NCBI RefSeq assembly: GCF_900996235.1
Contig: NZ_CAAJGM010000066.1
Span: forward strand, 62,001 to 126,000
Direction: 5' to 3'
DNA length: 64,000 bases
Source: Paraburkholderia sp. BCC1885
Lineage (GTDB): Bacteria > Pseudomonadota > Gammaproteobacteria > Burkholderiales > Burkholderiaceae
Of this stretch, positions 37,014 to 46,652 are shown piece after piece. Below the pieces are notes generated by a model, which did not search any database, was not told where the DNA came from, and worked only from the letters and a program-made list of their open reading frames with translations. The stretch's first letter is position 1, and every line of letters begins with the position of its first letter. Position numbers and translations under genes: made by a program.

Positions 37014-39002
37014 CTACAGCTCGCTCACGATCTTCTTGGCCCGCAAGATGGACGACGGGCTCATGCTGAGCTCATCGACACCGAGGCCGATCAGCACCGG
37101 GATCATCTCCGGCCGCGCGGCGGCCTCACCGCAGACCGCGACGCCGATGCCCGCTTTTTTGGCCGCCGCGCAGACCATACCCATCGCGCGCAGCACCGCG
37201 GGGTGATCCGTCCTGTAGAGCGCCGCCAGATTCGGATTGACACGGTCGACGGCCATCACGTACTGGGTCAGGTCGTTGGTGCCGATGGAAAAGAAGTCCA
37301 CTTCAGGCGCCAGCAGATCGGCGGTCAGTGCGGCGGCCGGCGTCTCGATCATGATGCCCAGCTTGGGCAGCGCGTAAGCCGTGCCCTGTTCGGACAGCTC
37401 GCGCGCGCAGTCGGCAAGCAAAGCCTTTACGCGAAGGATCTCGTCCAGATCGTCCACCATCGGCAACATCACATGCACGTTGCCAAGCGCTGCCGCCCGC
37501 AGCAATGCGCGCAATTGCGGCTTGAACACGTCCGGACGATCGAGACACATTCGCACGCCACGCCAGCCGAGGAACGGGTTGTCCTCTTCGGGAAAGACAA
37601 TGCCCGGCACCGGTTTGTCACCGCCGACATCGAGCGTGCGAATCACCACGGCACGCGGGTAAAAAGCCTGCGCAAGCTGGCTATAAACGTCGTACTGCTC
37701 GTTTTCGTCGGGCAACGTGCGGCGGTCCATGAACAGCAACTCGGTGCGGAACAGGCCCACGCCCATTGCGCCGGCTTCGAGCGCCGCGTCGATTTCCGTC
37801 AATGAACCGAGGTTGGCGGCAATCGCGATGCGACGGCCATCGCGGGTGACGGGAGCGACGTCGCGATACACGCCCAGGGCCGCATGCCGATGCCGGTCCT
37901 GGGCGATACGCGCCGCGAAATCCGCCTGCAATTCGGGCGACGGATCGAACCACACCCGTCCTTGCACGCCATCGAACGCGACCATTGCGGCTTCGCGCAA
38001 ACGCTCTTCCGCCACCGGCAAGCCCAGCACGGCAGGAATGCCATGCGCACGCGCCATGATCGCGAGATGCGATGTCGCACTCCCTTTGATGCAAACCAGG
38101 CCGACGATATTGGCCACCCTGGCGCGGGCGAAATCGAGGGCGCTCAGATCCGCGGCCAGCACAATGCAGGGCCGGCTCAGCGACGCAAGACTCACGTCGT
38201 CACGACCGAGCAGCTTTAAGGTCACCTGGCGCGCGATGCCGCGGATATCGTCGGCGCGGCTTTGCAGATATTCGTCGTCCATCGCGAGGAAGGCGGCCGA
38301 GAGTTCTTCGCCCACTTGCAGCGTCGCCGCAGCCGCATCCCAACCTGACATGATGCGGTCTTTGACGGCGCCGGAGAATTCATCGCTTTGAGCGACGTCC
38401 GCGAGGGCCTCGACGATATCGTCGTGCTGTCCAATTGATTCGAACTGCTGATCGAGTGCGGCAATCGCTTCGCGGAACGCGGCGCCGAAGCGGGCCAATT
38501 CCTGTTCCACCTCGTCAGGCTCAATGAATTGCCGTGTCGCTCTCAGTTCTTCCGGCAGGTAGACGAACACTTCGCCGCATGCAAGACCCTCGCTGGCCGG
38601 CACGCCGCGCAGCGGTGGCTCGGGAACGGCTTTGCTGTTTGCATCCGCGTTCGATGCCAGGACATCGGAGACATCCTCGTTCGCGGACTCTGCCTTGACT
38701 ACAGGCAACTCATCCTTCGCCCCATGCCTCGCAAGCGACACACCCGCGCTGGGCTCGGACAGGAATTGCAACAGCCGGCGTACCGCGTCGCTTTCATCCG
38801 AACCGTCGGCGCGCAGCAGGATCTGGTCGTCCTGCTTGACGCCTAATAGCATCAGCTTCACGGCGCTTTTGGCGTCGGCGCACGTCGTGCCGCGAAAAAT
38901 CTGCAGCGAACAGGAAAACTCTTTTGCGAGCTTGGCGAATTGCGTAGCCGGACGCGCATGCAGTCCTTCGTTCACCTTCACGACGATTGCGGTTTCTAGC
39001 AT
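37014..39002 (-). CDS. HPr-enzyme I fusion phosphotransferase of the PTS, C-terminus truncated
   Basis: The 662-residue cytosolic protein combines an HPr domain (residues 1-90, phosphorylated H15 in NEGLHARPATQF) with enzyme I (about 125-662, active H312 in GSATSHLAIMARA; PEP-binding KLGIMIETPAAA). It would pass phosphate from PEP to the SrlB IIA protein of the same cluster, making the permease independent of the general PTS. It ends SSILRAKKIVSEL, where enzymes I usually continue about 35 residues further. This loss coincides with the join to the azoR fragment, so activity is uncertain. It is the last gene of the gutM-srl run. Confidence 0.88.
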   Translation of the reverse strand: MLETAIVVKVNEGLHARPATQFAKLAKEFSCSLQIFRGTTCADAKSAVKLMLLGVKQDDQILLRADGSDESDAVRRLLQFLSEPSAGVSLARHGAKDELPVVKAESANEDVSDVLASNADANSKAVPEPPLRGVPASEGLACGEVFVYLPEELRATRQFIEPDEVEQELARFGAAFREAIAALDQQFESIGQHDDIVEALADVAQSDEFSGAVKDRIMSGWDAAAATLQVGEELSAAFLAMDDEYLQSRADDIRGIARQVTLKLLGRDDVSLASLSRPCIVLAADLSALDFARARVANIVGLVCIKGSATSHLAIMARAHGIPAVLGLPVAEERLREAAMVAFDGVQGRVWFDPSPELQADFAARIAQDRHRHAALGVYRDVAPVTRDGRRIAIAANLGSLTEIDAALEAGAMGVGLFRTELLFMDRRTLPDENEQYDVYSQLAQAFYPRAVVIRTLDVGGDKPVPGIVFPEEDNPFLGWRGVRMCLDRPDVFKPQLRALLRAAALGNVHVMLPMVDDLDEILRVKALLADCARELSEQGTAYALPKLGIMIETPAAALTADLLAPEVDFFSIGTNDLTQYVMAVDRVNPNLAALYRTDHPAVLRAMGMVCAAAKKAGIGVAVCGEAAARPEMIPVLIGLGVDELSMSPSSILRAKKIVSEL

Positions 39003-39066
39003 GACAGGACCTTCTCACGTAAAACATTCAAGCGACCACATCACGGCAACACCGGCTGCGACCGCT

Positions 39067-39450
39067 TCAACGATCGACAATCTCGATCACCGTTCCGCTG
39101 CGTATGCAGGCCAGCAAGGCAGCCGTATCCACCGGTTGCGCGCAGATCTCGCCGGGCCGCTCCGCCGTGCTCGAACCGTTGAAATTGATCACCACGTGGC
39201 CCATTTCGTTGACCTTGTTCCATGCCGTCGGCCCCACGGCGGTCACCGACGCGCTAACCCCGCCGATGCGCAATTGCGAACCCGCACGAGGCGCTTCGGG
39301 ATGCGCCTGCTCGGCCCGATGCAGCACGGACACCTCGGCGAGTTCAGGCGGCGCGCCGTCGGAGTAAAGAATCAGCACACCGCCTTCCAGCAGGTCCGGC
39401 ACTTCCGGACCCACCTCGGAAATCACCGTCTTGTAGTAGTGCATGGTCAT
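39067..39450 (-). CDS. srlB: PTS glucitol/sorbitol-type IIA component
   Basis: The 127-residue protein fits the SrlB/GutB family: it receives phosphate from HPr and passes it to the IIB part of SrlE. The MHYYKTVISEVGPEVPDLLE start and the LLEGGVLILYSDGAPPELAEVS and VVINFNGSSTAERPGEI strands are typical; the active histidine is probably in the AEVSVLHRAEQAH segment. The start at 39450 has AAGAGA nearby. It lies between srlE and the HPr-EI gene on the same strand. Confidence 0.85.
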   Translation of the reverse strand: MTMHYYKTVISEVGPEVPDLLEGGVLILYSDGAPPELAEVSVLHRAEQAHPEAPRAGSQLRIGGVSASVTAVGPTAWNKVNEMGHVVINFNGSSTAERPGEICAQPVDTAALLACIRSGTVIEIVDR

Positions 39451-39463
39451 GTCGTCTCTTCGA

Positions 39464-40513
39464 TTAGAGTGCAAAACTCGCGGCCCACGCGATCAGAACC
39501 GAAATCGGCCCCATGATCTGGCGGCTGATCAGCACGGCCGGCACGCCGATGCGGATCGTCTCCGGCTTGGCTTCGCCCAGCGCCATGCCGACCGGCACGA
39601 AGTCGCAGCCCACCTGGGTGTCGTAAGCGAATAGTGCCGGCAGCGCCATCTGCGGCGGAATCGTGCCGTTGCCGATAGCCGGTCCAATGATCGCCGCGCC
39701 GATCACCTGGGCAATCACCGCGCCCGGGCCGAGCACAGGCGAGAGAAACGGCAAGCCGCAGATCGCCGACAGCACGATCAGGCCGACGATATTGCCGGCA
39801 AGCGGCGACAACAGATGCGCGAGACCGGTGCCGATGCCGGTGGAATTGATAATGCCGATCAGCATGGTCACGAAGGCCATGAACGGCAGCACATTGCGAA
39901 TCACGGTATCGATCGCCTTGCGGCCGCTGTTGAACAGCACGTTGACGACGCCGCCCATGCCGCGCCCGATCGACGTGATGAAGCCGATCAGGCCGCGCGA
40001 GTGCTCCGCTTCACGCGCCGCCGCGCCGACAATGCCTTCTGGTTCGGCAAACGGCGATCTCGCGGTGGTGGTAGCGGCAGCGGCAGTCGCGGTAACGCCT
40101 GCACCACGCACGCCTGGCACACCCAGCACATCGTCTTCGACCTCGGTCAGGTTTTCCACGGTGACGCCGGATACATAGGTGTCCTCGGTAATGAATTGCG
40201 CGAGCGGTCCCGACTGGCCGACCGAAGTCAGATTGATGGTCGGAATCTTCTTGCGCGGATAGACTCCGCAGCGCGCCGTACCGCCGCAATCGATCACCAC
40301 AGCGGCCATTTCAGATTCGGGCGGCGGCGTGCGAAAGCCGTCGACCAGCACGCCACCGGTCAATTCCGCGAGACGCCGCGCCAGTTCGGGAATGTCGCCG
40401 CCCGTCACCGCCACGATCTTGTTGCGCTCCGGCGTGGGATGGATAAACAGCGGGCCACCCCAGCCATTAGGTCCGCGCTCGACCTTTACCGTTCTGTATG
40501 CTCTCGTGTCCAT
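39464..40513 (-). CDS. srlE: PTS glucitol/sorbitol-type IIB/IIC2 component
   Basis: The 349-residue protein has an N-terminal IIB domain (residues 1-130; the phosphocysteine is in the [20 protein letters not shown] region) and a C-terminal membrane domain starting near [18 protein letters not shown], with helices through [20 protein letters not shown]. This is the SrlE/GutE architecture; with SrlA it forms the membrane channel that imports and phosphorylates a polyol. An Ala/Thr-rich linker separates the halves. Confidence 0.88.
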   Translation of the reverse strand: MDTRAYRTVKVERGPNGWGGPLFIHPTPERNKIVAVTGGDIPELARRLAELTGGVLVDGFRTPPPESEMAAVVIDCGGTARCGVYPRKKIPTINLTSVGQSGPLAQFITEDTYVSGVTVENLTEVEDDVLGVPGVRGAGVTATAAAATTTARSPFAEPEGIVGAAAREAEHSRGLIGFITSIGRGMGGVVNVLFNSGRKAIDTVIRNVLPFMAFVTMLIGIINSTGIGTGLAHLLSPLAGNIVGLIVLSAICGLPFLSPVLGPGAVIAQVIGAAIIGPAIGNGTIPPQMALPALFAYDTQVGCDFVPVGMALGEAKPETIRIGVPAVLISRQIMGPISVLIAWAASFAL

Positions 40514-40561
40514 GTCATGCCTCCTCAGTCTCGATGTTGGATTGCCGGCAACGGCAGCGCA

Positions 40562-41116
40562 TCACAGTTCGATGTTTTCCCGATGAGCCAGAATCCGGGT
40601 CAACGCCTCGGTGAGAATGCCCTTCAGCAGATTCACGACGAGACCGACGATCAAATAAAACAGCGCGAGCTTCGGAATGGAAAACGACAGGGCATGGCTC
40701 TCCGCCAGCTTGGTGAGACCGGCCGCCACGCCGAGCCAGACGAACAGCTCGCCGGGGTTGCAATGCGGAAAGAGACCGGTAATGGGATGACACAACGAAA
40801 CAGCGGAATCATAAAACGCGGGCTTGTGCTTCTCTTCCAGAAACACGCCGAACGTGTAGGCCATTGGATTGGTCAGGAAGAACATTGCGAGCAGCGGCAG
40901 CAAGGTATAGCGGGTAATGACGTTCTTCGAGAAAAAGCGCGCGAGGCCCTGTACCCGATGCTCGCCGATCAGGGCGATGAGGGTGTACACCGCGGTCAGC
41001 AAGACGATCAGCGTGGGCAGGATGCCCACCACGAAGCCCACAAACGTTTTACCGCCGGCATTGAAGATGCCGATGAATCCTTCAGCGACATGCGTGAGCC
41101 AATCGAGGACAAACAT
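40562..41116 (-). CDS. srlA: PTS glucitol/sorbitol-type IIC component
   Basis: The 184-residue membrane protein matches SrlA/GutA: FIGIFNAGGKTFVGFVVGIL, then TLLPLLAMFFLTNPMAYTFG and SLCHPITGLFPHCNPGELF, where the conserved His/Cys/Asn-rich loop lies. It forms the first half of the permease with SrlE. It is transcribed after gutM and before srlE. The family transports hexitols and related polyols, but the substrate here is unproven. Confidence 0.9.
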   Translation of the reverse strand: MFVLDWLTHVAEGFIGIFNAGGKTFVGFVVGILPTLIVLLTAVYTLIALIGEHRVQGLARFFSKNVITRYTLLPLLAMFFLTNPMAYTFGVFLEEKHKPAFYDSAVSLCHPITGLFPHCNPGELFVWLGVAAGLTKLAESHALSFSIPKLALFYLIVGLVVNLLKGILTEALTRILAHRENIEL

Positions 41117-41226
41117 GGCGAATCTCCCAGATAAACCGAAACGATCGCGAAAAGCTCCACAAGGCGTGACGCAACATGGCCCGGCGGAACTGGAAACAAC
41201 AATGAACCGGTATACGTATGAGGGAA

Positions 41227-41622
41227 TCAGGCCGGCGCATGCGCGGCGCGTTCGGCGCGCTCGAGGGCATCGGTGGCGGCTTGCGCAATGCTGCGGCGCA
41301 ACTTCGAAGTCTTCAGACGCGCGTTAAATTCGCTGGTCGAAAGGCCGGTAAAACTGTCGTGAGGACGAAACCGCGTGAAGATCGTGAGACCGGACATGCT
41401 GAGAAACTGGCAAACGCGCAGGTCGGAAGACAGCACGACGATGGCCACCGCGCCGCGTCCCAGCTTGACCTTGCAGGAGCCCACCCCAAGGAAGCCGCTT
41501 TGCCAGCGCCTCGCGGCATCGCGAACCGCGTCGGTGTAGCGGCGCATCTGAAACCATGAGCCGACCAGCTGCAACGCCCAGAATACCGCGAGGGCGAGTA
41601 AGGCACCGCGTACAAAGTCCAT
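41227..41622 (-). CDS. gutM: GutM family protein (glucitol operon activator type)
   Basis: The 131-residue protein starts MDFVRGALLALAVFWALQLV, an N-terminal membrane segment, followed by a cytosolic part with AVAIVVLSSDLRVCQFLSMS and TIFTRFRPHDSFTGLS, the GutM pattern. GutM is an accessory activator of the E. coli glucitol operon. The start at 41622 has CGGAGACG upstream; an earlier frame start overlaps the promoter. It is first in the gutM-srlA-srlE-srlB-ptsHI order, with a probable SorC box 70-100 bases upstream. Confidence 0.82.
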   Translation of the reverse strand: MDFVRGALLALAVFWALQLVGSWFQMRRYTDAVRDAARRWQSGFLGVGSCKVKLGRGAVAIVVLSSDLRVCQFLSMSGLTIFTRFRPHDSFTGLSTSEFNARLKTSKLRRSIAQAATDALERAERAAHAPA

Positions 41623-41689
41623 TGTCGTCTCCGTGCAGATTCGGCCCTGTGAAATGGGCTCTTTGTATTCAACTTCAGCTATGAACAAC

Positions 41690-41718
41690 TTGTATTTTGC
41701 ATATTACATTTGTTCATT
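41690..41718. promoter_or_regulatory. Candidate SorC-regulator box upstream of gutM
   Basis: TTGTATTT, eleven bases, then TTTGTTCATT. The same two words with the same spacing occur at 46624-46652, upstream of the oxidoreductase gene, where the minus-strand transcript also begins. The surrounding 41660-41740 has further TGAACAA, TTGTATT and ATTTTGCAT copies. The box lies 68-96 bases before the gutM ATG. Confidence 0.6.
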
Positions 41719-41816
41719 TTGCATTTCATCGGGGAAAACGCCAGCCATTTCCGTTGCCACATTCCCGCTCCCGCATCATGCAGTTGCCCGAATCATTGGA
41801 CAAGCCGCGCGAAGCG

Positions 41817-43088
41817 TCATCGTAGCGTGACGGGCGCTGGCGCGCTCGGCGCCGTTGCGCTCATCATGTTCTGCGCGACGATCCGCGCCACTTGCGCCTC
41901 GGCTTCCAGATACGGCAAATGTCCCACACCGGCGAATCGATGGACGGCGACGTGTCCGGGCAAACCGTCTGCATGTCTAACCGGCAAAATGCGGTCCTGT
42001 TGACCCCAAAGCACACGCACGGGCATCGTCAGGTCATCGAACAGGTGGCGTAGATCGAGCATCTGCGTACCGTCCGGAAAGAAATTGTCCGCCACCGACG
42101 CGAGCCGCTCGCGCACTTCGGGGCTCTCCAGTTGTTGCGCGGCCGTGGCGACGAAGCCTTCGTCCATTCGCGCCGGATCGGCAAACAACTGCTTGAGCCA
42201 CGCGGCGAGACTCGTGCGACGGGTCGCTTCGGTGAGGCCGCGCAGAAACGCGCCGTTAATCTCCGGGCCCAGGCCGGCGGGCGCGAGTAGCGTCAACGAA
42301 GCCACTTCAAGTTGCGAAGTTCGCGCTGTAGCGGCCAATGCCAGCGCGCCGCCAAAAGAATGACCGAGCAGATGGCAACGTGTGATGCCGGCATCGAGCA
42401 AGGTGTTTTCGAGCGCTTCGATCATTTCTTCGAGCGAGCCAGCGGCTTGCGCGGACGATTTGCCATGCGCGGGGAGATCCACCGCCACGATGCCGGGTTC
42501 AGGACCATCAAGGCGCGCCATGGCCTGTGAAAACGGCCGCCAGCTATTCAACTCTGCTGCGAAGCCGTGCAGCAGTACCAGTGGATCACCACCGCTTCCC
42601 TTTCGCAAGGTAACAGTGTGCAAAAGACGCGTGGACGGCGACGAAGCGTAAGCCGCTTGCCCGGATACGTCCGCCTGCGCGAGCGCGAGCAGCACGTCCT
42701 GCGCGGCGACGCGTCCATACGGTCCGGAACCAGGAATATCCACCAGCCGCAACCCGCGCTCGCGGGCCAGCCGCCGTGCGGCCGGTGTGGCGCGCAACGA
42801 TTGCGGCTCGTCTGCTTGCGCGTCGCCGCCCCGTTCGCAAAGCGCCTCGCCCTGCGCGTAAATCCATGCCACCGCGGTCCCAACTGGCACCGTCTTGCCA
42901 ACCGCCGCACTAATCTGCCGGATGATGCCGCTCGCCGGAGCGTCGATTTCCATCGTCGCCTTGCTGGTTTCGATTTCGAAAATCAGCGTCCCTTCGCGCA
43001 CTTCGTCGCCTTCGTTCACATGCCAGGCGGCGATCATGCCCTCGCTCATGTCCATGTCGACGCGCGGCAGAATGACTTCGGTCGGCAT
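41817..43088 (-). CDS. acoC: Dihydrolipoamide acetyltransferase (E2) of AcoC type, lipoyl domain plus alpha/beta-hydrolase
   Basis: The 423-residue protein has a lipoyl domain (1-75, lysine K43 in ETSKATMEI), an E3/E1-binding segment (RATPAARRLARERGLRLVDI, about 100-140) and, in place of the usual E2 catalytic domain, an alpha/beta-hydrolase fold with GHSFGGAL as nucleophile elbow. This architecture is typical of AcoC of acetoin dehydrogenase. It accepts the acyl group from E1. Its start lies one base after the E1beta stop. The substrate of the complex here may not be acetoin. Confidence 0.88.
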   Translation of the reverse strand: MPTEVILPRVDMDMSEGMIAAWHVNEGDEVREGTLIFEIETSKATMEIDAPASGIIRQISAAVGKTVPVGTAVAWIYAQGEALCERGGDAQADEPQSLRATPAARRLARERGLRLVDIPGSGPYGRVAAQDVLLALAQADVSGQAAYASSPSTRLLHTVTLRKGSGGDPLVLLHGFAAELNSWRPFSQAMARLDGPEPGIVAVDLPAHGKSSAQAAGSLEEMIEALENTLLDAGITRCHLLGHSFGGALALAATARTSQLEVASLTLLAPAGLGPEINGAFLRGLTEATRRTSLAAWLKQLFADPARMDEGFVATAAQQLESPEVRERLASVADNFFPDGTQMLDLRHLFDDLTMPVRVLWGQQDRILPVRHADGLPGHVAVHRFAGVGHLPYLEAEAQVARIVAQNMMSATAPSAPAPVTLR

Positions 43089-43089
43089 T

Positions 43090-44136
43090 TCAACGTCTCC
43101 CGCCGACGATGCGCCGCGCCGCCGCCACGATGTCGTCCACCTGTGGGACCGCCGCCTTTTCCAGCTCCGGGTTGTACGGCAGCGGACAATCGGCGCCGCC
43201 GAGGCGAATCACCGGCGCATCGAGATAATCAAAGGCCTCGCTTTCGCAGGCGATGGCGGCGATTTCCGCGCCAATGCCCAGCTGCTGCACGCCCTCGTAG
43301 ACGCAAATCAGCCGCGAGGTCTTGCGAATGCTCGCGATGATCGCCTCGCGGTCGATGGGGCGGATGCTGCGCAGGTCGATTACTTCGGCATCCAAACCTT
43401 CCGGTTCGAGCGCAGCGGCGGCTTCCAGTGCGCGAGTCGCCATGATCGAAGTCGCCACGATGGTGACGTCGCGGCCAACACGGCGCACGGCGGCCTTGCC
43501 GATCGGCACCGTGTAATAGCCATCCGGCACCGGCCCTTTGCTCTTGTATAGCAGCTTGTGCTCAAAAATCAGCACTGGGTCCGGGTCTTCCAGCGCCGCC
43601 AGCAACAGGCCCTTCGCATCGTGCGGAGTGCTCGGCTGCACCACCTTCAGACCTGGCACATGCGCGAACCACGCTTCCAGACTTTGGCTGTGCTGCGCGG
43701 CGGCGCCCGTTCCCGAGCCCGCTGGAAAACGCATAACGAGCGGCACCGACGCCTCGCCGCCCAGCATGAAACGCATCTTCGCAGCCTGGTTGACGATCTG
43801 TTCCATCGCCAGCGTGGCGAAGTCGGAGAACTGGAATTCGTAGATGGGCCGCGAGCCTGTCATCGCCGCGCCCACGGCAAGGCCCGCGCCGCCGAGTTCG
43901 GAAATGGGCGTGTCCATCACCCGTTCCGGTCCGAAACGCTGGTACAGGTCGCCTGTGACCTGAAATGCGCCGCCATACACGCCGATATCCTCGCCCATCA
44001 GGAAGACGCGTTCGTCGCGCTCCATTGCAATGGCCATGGCTTCCTGAAGCGCCTGCGCGTAGGTTAGCTCGCGCACCGCGCCGGATGTCTGCTCCTGCTG
44101 CGCCGTCTGCGTGTTTTCCAGCACTTCTGCCGTCAT
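43090..44136 (-). CDS. acoB: Acetoin/2-oxoacid dehydrogenase E1 component, beta subunit
   Basis: The 348-residue cytosolic subunit shows [37 protein letters not shown] and [18 protein letters not shown], the thiamine-diphosphate-binding and transketolase-like parts of E1beta. Its ATG at 44136 overlaps the E1alpha stop by four bases. With E1alpha it forms the decarboxylating or cleaving E1 that charges the lipoyl group of the E2. Confidence 0.9.
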   Translation of the reverse strand: MTAEVLENTQTAQQEQTSGAVRELTYAQALQEAMAIAMERDERVFLMGEDIGVYGGAFQVTGDLYQRFGPERVMDTPISELGGAGLAVGAAMTGSRPIYEFQFSDFATLAMEQIVNQAAKMRFMLGGEASVPLVMRFPAGSGTGAAAQHSQSLEAWFAHVPGLKVVQPSTPHDAKGLLLAALEDPDPVLIFEHKLLYKSKGPVPDGYYTVPIGKAAVRRVGRDVTIVATSIMATRALEAAAALEPEGLDAEVIDLRSIRPIDREAIIASIRKTSRLICVYEGVQQLGIGAEIAAIACESEAFDYLDAPVIRLGGADCPLPYNPELEKAAVPQVDDIVAAARRIVGGRR

Positions 44137-45173
44137 TGCTCGCTCCCGCTGGTCGATGCATACACGTAACGGGTCAGTTCGGCGCGCTGCGGCGACGGAC
44201 TGGTCTGCGCAAACTCGAGACCCGCCTCGATCTGCGCCTCCACTTCTTCCCGCAGCGTGGCAACACTTGCGGCATCGAGCAAGCCGCACTGCAGCAATTC
44301 ATTCTCGAAACGCGTGATCGGATCGCGGGCGCTCCACGCGTCGATTTCCTCACGCGTGCGGTAGCGGTTGCGATCGCTCTTCGAATGGCCGCGCAAACGG
44401 TACGTTTCGCATTCCAGCAACGTGGGGCCGTCACCCTTGCGGGCACGGGCCACGGCCTGTTCGCTGGCGTCGAGCACTTCGGTGAAGCTGTTGCCGTCGA
44501 CGGTGACGCCGGGCATGTCGTAAGCGAGCGCGCGTTGCGCAATATGCGGCACTGCCGTCGATCGTTCCACCGACATCGACATGCCATAGCGGTTGTTCTC
44601 GCACACGAAGATCACCGGCAACTTCCAGATGGAAGCGAAATTCAACGACTCGTGGAAAGCGCCCTCGTTATTGGCCCCGTCACCGAAGAAACACATCACC
44701 ACGCTGTCCTTGCGCTGCCGCTTCATGGAGAGCGCCGCGCCCACCGCAATCGGCATGCCGCCGCCGACGATGCCGTTCGCGCCCAGATTGCCGCGACTCA
44801 CGTCGGCGATATGCATCGAGCCGCCCCGTCCGCGGCAATAGCCGGTCTCTTTGCCGAAAAACTCCGCGAACATCCGCTTCGGATCCGCGCCTTTACCAAT
44901 GCAATGGCCATGCCCACGATGCGTCGACGTAATGTAGTCCTTATCAGTCAGCGGCAGCGTCGCGCCGATCGCGCTCGCTTCCTGCCCAATCGAAAGATGC
45001 ATGGTGCCGTGGATCAGCCCGCGCATATAGGCCTGCTCGGCGCTCTCCTCGAAACGCCGCACCAGGATCATCTTGCGCAAGGCTTCACGCAGCGCGGCCG
45101 CGTCGTGACGCAGCAACACGCCGCGCGCCGCCGTGACGGGCCTGGTGGGCAATGCTTCTATGATCTCCTGCAT
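44133..45173 (-). CDS. acoA: Acetoin/2-oxoacid dehydrogenase E1 component, alpha subunit
   Basis: The 346-residue subunit binds thiamine diphosphate through [17 protein letters not shown] and VIFVCENN, the GDG-to-NN motif, with [12 protein letters not shown] earlier. The frame opens at 45482, but the start is decided by the ribosome site CGGAGG at 45180-45185: it directly abuts an ATG at 45179, too close, and is six bases from the ATG at 45173, which is chosen. No E3 gene follows E2, so dihydrolipoamide dehydrogenase must come from elsewhere. Confidence 0.9.
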   Translation of the reverse strand: MQEIIEALPTRPVTAARGVLLRHDAAALREALRKMILVRRFEESAEQAYMRGLIHGTMHLSIGQEASAIGATLPLTDKDYITSTHRGHGHCIGKGADPKRMFAEFFGKETGYCRGRGGSMHIADVSRGNLGANGIVGGGMPIAVGAALSMKRQRKDSVVMCFFGDGANNEGAFHESLNFASIWKLPVIFVCENNRYGMSMSVERSTAVPHIAQRALAYDMPGVTVDGNSFTEVLDASEQAVARARKGDGPTLLECETYRLRGHSKSDRNRYRTREEIDAWSARDPITRFENELLQCGLLDAASVATLREEVEAQIEAGLEFAQTSPSPQRAELTRYVYASTSGSEQ

Positions 45174-45208
45174 GTCCATCCTCCGTGAGTAGCTCGCGCA
45201 GCCGTTCG

Positions 45209-46546
45209 TTATGCGACGGCGAGCGGCTTGCCGTACACCATTTCGTCCTGCAGACGGCGCAGCGCGACGATTTGCGAATCGTTGTCCACGGCGCAATTGC
45301 GATAGGTCAGCAGCTCGCCGCGGCGAATCGGTTGCGTGACGCGGCCGTTCTCGATCAGACCGCACGGCACGGCATGCTGCGTGCGCGCATCGCCGACGGT
45401 CATGGCCCACGCCCGATAGGTGTATTCGCCGATCGAGTCGAGCCGCTCGCCCGGCTGCAAATTCCTCTTCGCCACGGCGCACACCTCGACCACCGGCACC
45501 GGCAGCGGCTGCATATCCGCACGGTGATACAGCACCGAACGCGCGCAGGTGAGCGGCACTTCAAGACTGGTCAGGTGATACGGACGATAAAACGTGTAGT
45601 ACGGCCCCGCGCCGAGCTTCAGGTCTTCCATGCGTTCGCGCAAACGCGGATGCGCCAGTTCCGCCACGACGAACACGCCGGGCGCCACCCCCTTGCCGAT
45701 GGTGTAATCGACCACGCCCTTGCGCGACAGGATGCCGCCGTCGGCCAGCGGACACAGCACCTTATGCAGTTCGTCGAGCGTCGCCGACGGCCCGTGCATG
45801 CCAGGCACGTCGGGCGTCAGACCGGTGGCGTTGCCGATTGCGGCCATTTCGACGGCGGTCTTCGAGCCGTCGACGAATTCCACCAGCATGCGTGGGTTCA
45901 TGTTGCGGCGTTTGGCTTCGTCCATGTATGCATCCGGCGTCGCGTCGATATTGAGCGGATTGTTCTTGCCCTTGCCTGCCGCCACGATCGGATAGCCGAG
46001 CGCGCTGACGAATTGAATGAGCTCGATAGTCGAACTCGGTTCGTCGCCCGCGCCCAGCGAATACACCACGCCGAGCCGCTCCGCCTCGCGCCGCAGATAC
46101 GCGCCGATCGTCACGTCCGCTTCGACGTTCATCATGACCAGATGCTTGCCGTGCTCCATGGCGAGCAGGCCGATCTGCGCGCCGACCGCGGGCTTGCCGG
46201 TGGCGTCGATCACCACGTCGATCAGGCCGCTCGTGCAAACCGCGTCGACGTCCTGCGTAATCGCAATGTCGCCGGCTTCGATGGCCTCTTCGAGAGCGCC
46301 GCGCGTGTCCGCCATGCGGTAGCCGGTGTCGGCGCCATTGGCGACACGCACCGCGGCGCGTGCCATCTCCGGGCGCAAATCGGCGATCGCGCCGATTTCC
46401 AGCCCATGCATTTGCCGCACCTGCGTGACGATATCCGTACCCATTTCGCCGCTACCGATCAGGCCAATACGAATCGGACGGCCCGACGCGGCGCGCTTTT
46501 CGAGGTCGGCCGCGAGGCCGCTGGGAGTGATGTTATGCATGGGCAT
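45209..46546 (-). CDS. NAD(P)-dependent oxidoreductase, homoserine-dehydrogenase-like with SAF domain (COG4091-like)
   Basis: The 445-residue protein has an N-terminal Rossmann fold (IRIGLIGSGEMGTDI, about 25-40), a catalytic core with HLVMMNVEADVTIG and GAGDEPSSTIELIQFVSALG, and a C-terminal SAF-like part (VAKRNLQPGERLDSIGEYTY, ENGRVTQPIRRGELL). The group is distantly related to homoserine dehydrogenase, but its substrate in sugar-alcohol clusters is not established. It is the first gene of the minus-strand operon ahead of acoA and behind a probable SorC box; oxidation of a polyol-derived phosphate is the working inference. Confidence 0.83.
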   Translation of the reverse strand: MPMHNITPSGLAADLEKRAASGRPIRIGLIGSGEMGTDIVTQVRQMHGLEIGAIADLRPEMARAAVRVANGADTGYRMADTRGALEEAIEAGDIAITQDVDAVCTSGLIDVVIDATGKPAVGAQIGLLAMEHGKHLVMMNVEADVTIGAYLRREAERLGVVYSLGAGDEPSSTIELIQFVSALGYPIVAAGKGKNNPLNIDATPDAYMDEAKRRNMNPRMLVEFVDGSKTAVEMAAIGNATGLTPDVPGMHGPSATLDELHKVLCPLADGGILSRKGVVDYTIGKGVAPGVFVVAELAHPRLRERMEDLKLGAGPYYTFYRPYHLTSLEVPLTCARSVLYHRADMQPLPVPVVEVCAVAKRNLQPGERLDSIGEYTYRAWAMTVGDARTQHAVPCGLIENGRVTQPIRRGELLTYRNCAVDNDSQIVALRRLQDEMVYGKPLAVA

Positions 46547-46613
46547 AGCTCCTGAAATTCAGTGCACGAACGCACGAAGAGGATTCGGCAGGCGCTTGCC
46601 TGCGTCGACATCG

Positions 46614-46652
46614 AATAGCACTTTTGTATTTCACAATAGCACTTTGTTCATT
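46614..46652. promoter_or_regulatory. Candidate SorC-regulator boxes upstream of the oxidoreductase/aco operon
   Basis: TTGTATTT-N11-TTTGTTCATT at 46624-46652 repeats the gutM box exactly in both words and spacing. In addition AATAGCACTTT occurs twice, at 46614 and 46635, 21 bases apart (two helical turns). It lies about 70-105 bases before the ATG at 46546. Confidence 0.65.

Noticed and set aside
41817..45173. Strict call of acetoin dehydrogenase for the E1/E2 genes
   Set aside because: The subunit architecture fits Aco proteins, but no acetoin-specific regulator or E3 is present and the promoter motif links the genes to a polyol PTS, so the substrate was left open.
45185..46555. 456-residue plus-strand frame opposite the oxidoreductase gene
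   Set aside because: It is a shadow frame of the Rossmann/SAF oxidoreductase, rich in Arg and His without motifs.
46614..46645. Two copies of AATAGCACTTT considered as a CRISPR or tandem-repeat array
   Set aside because: Only two 11-base copies 21 bases apart; better explained as operator half-sites.
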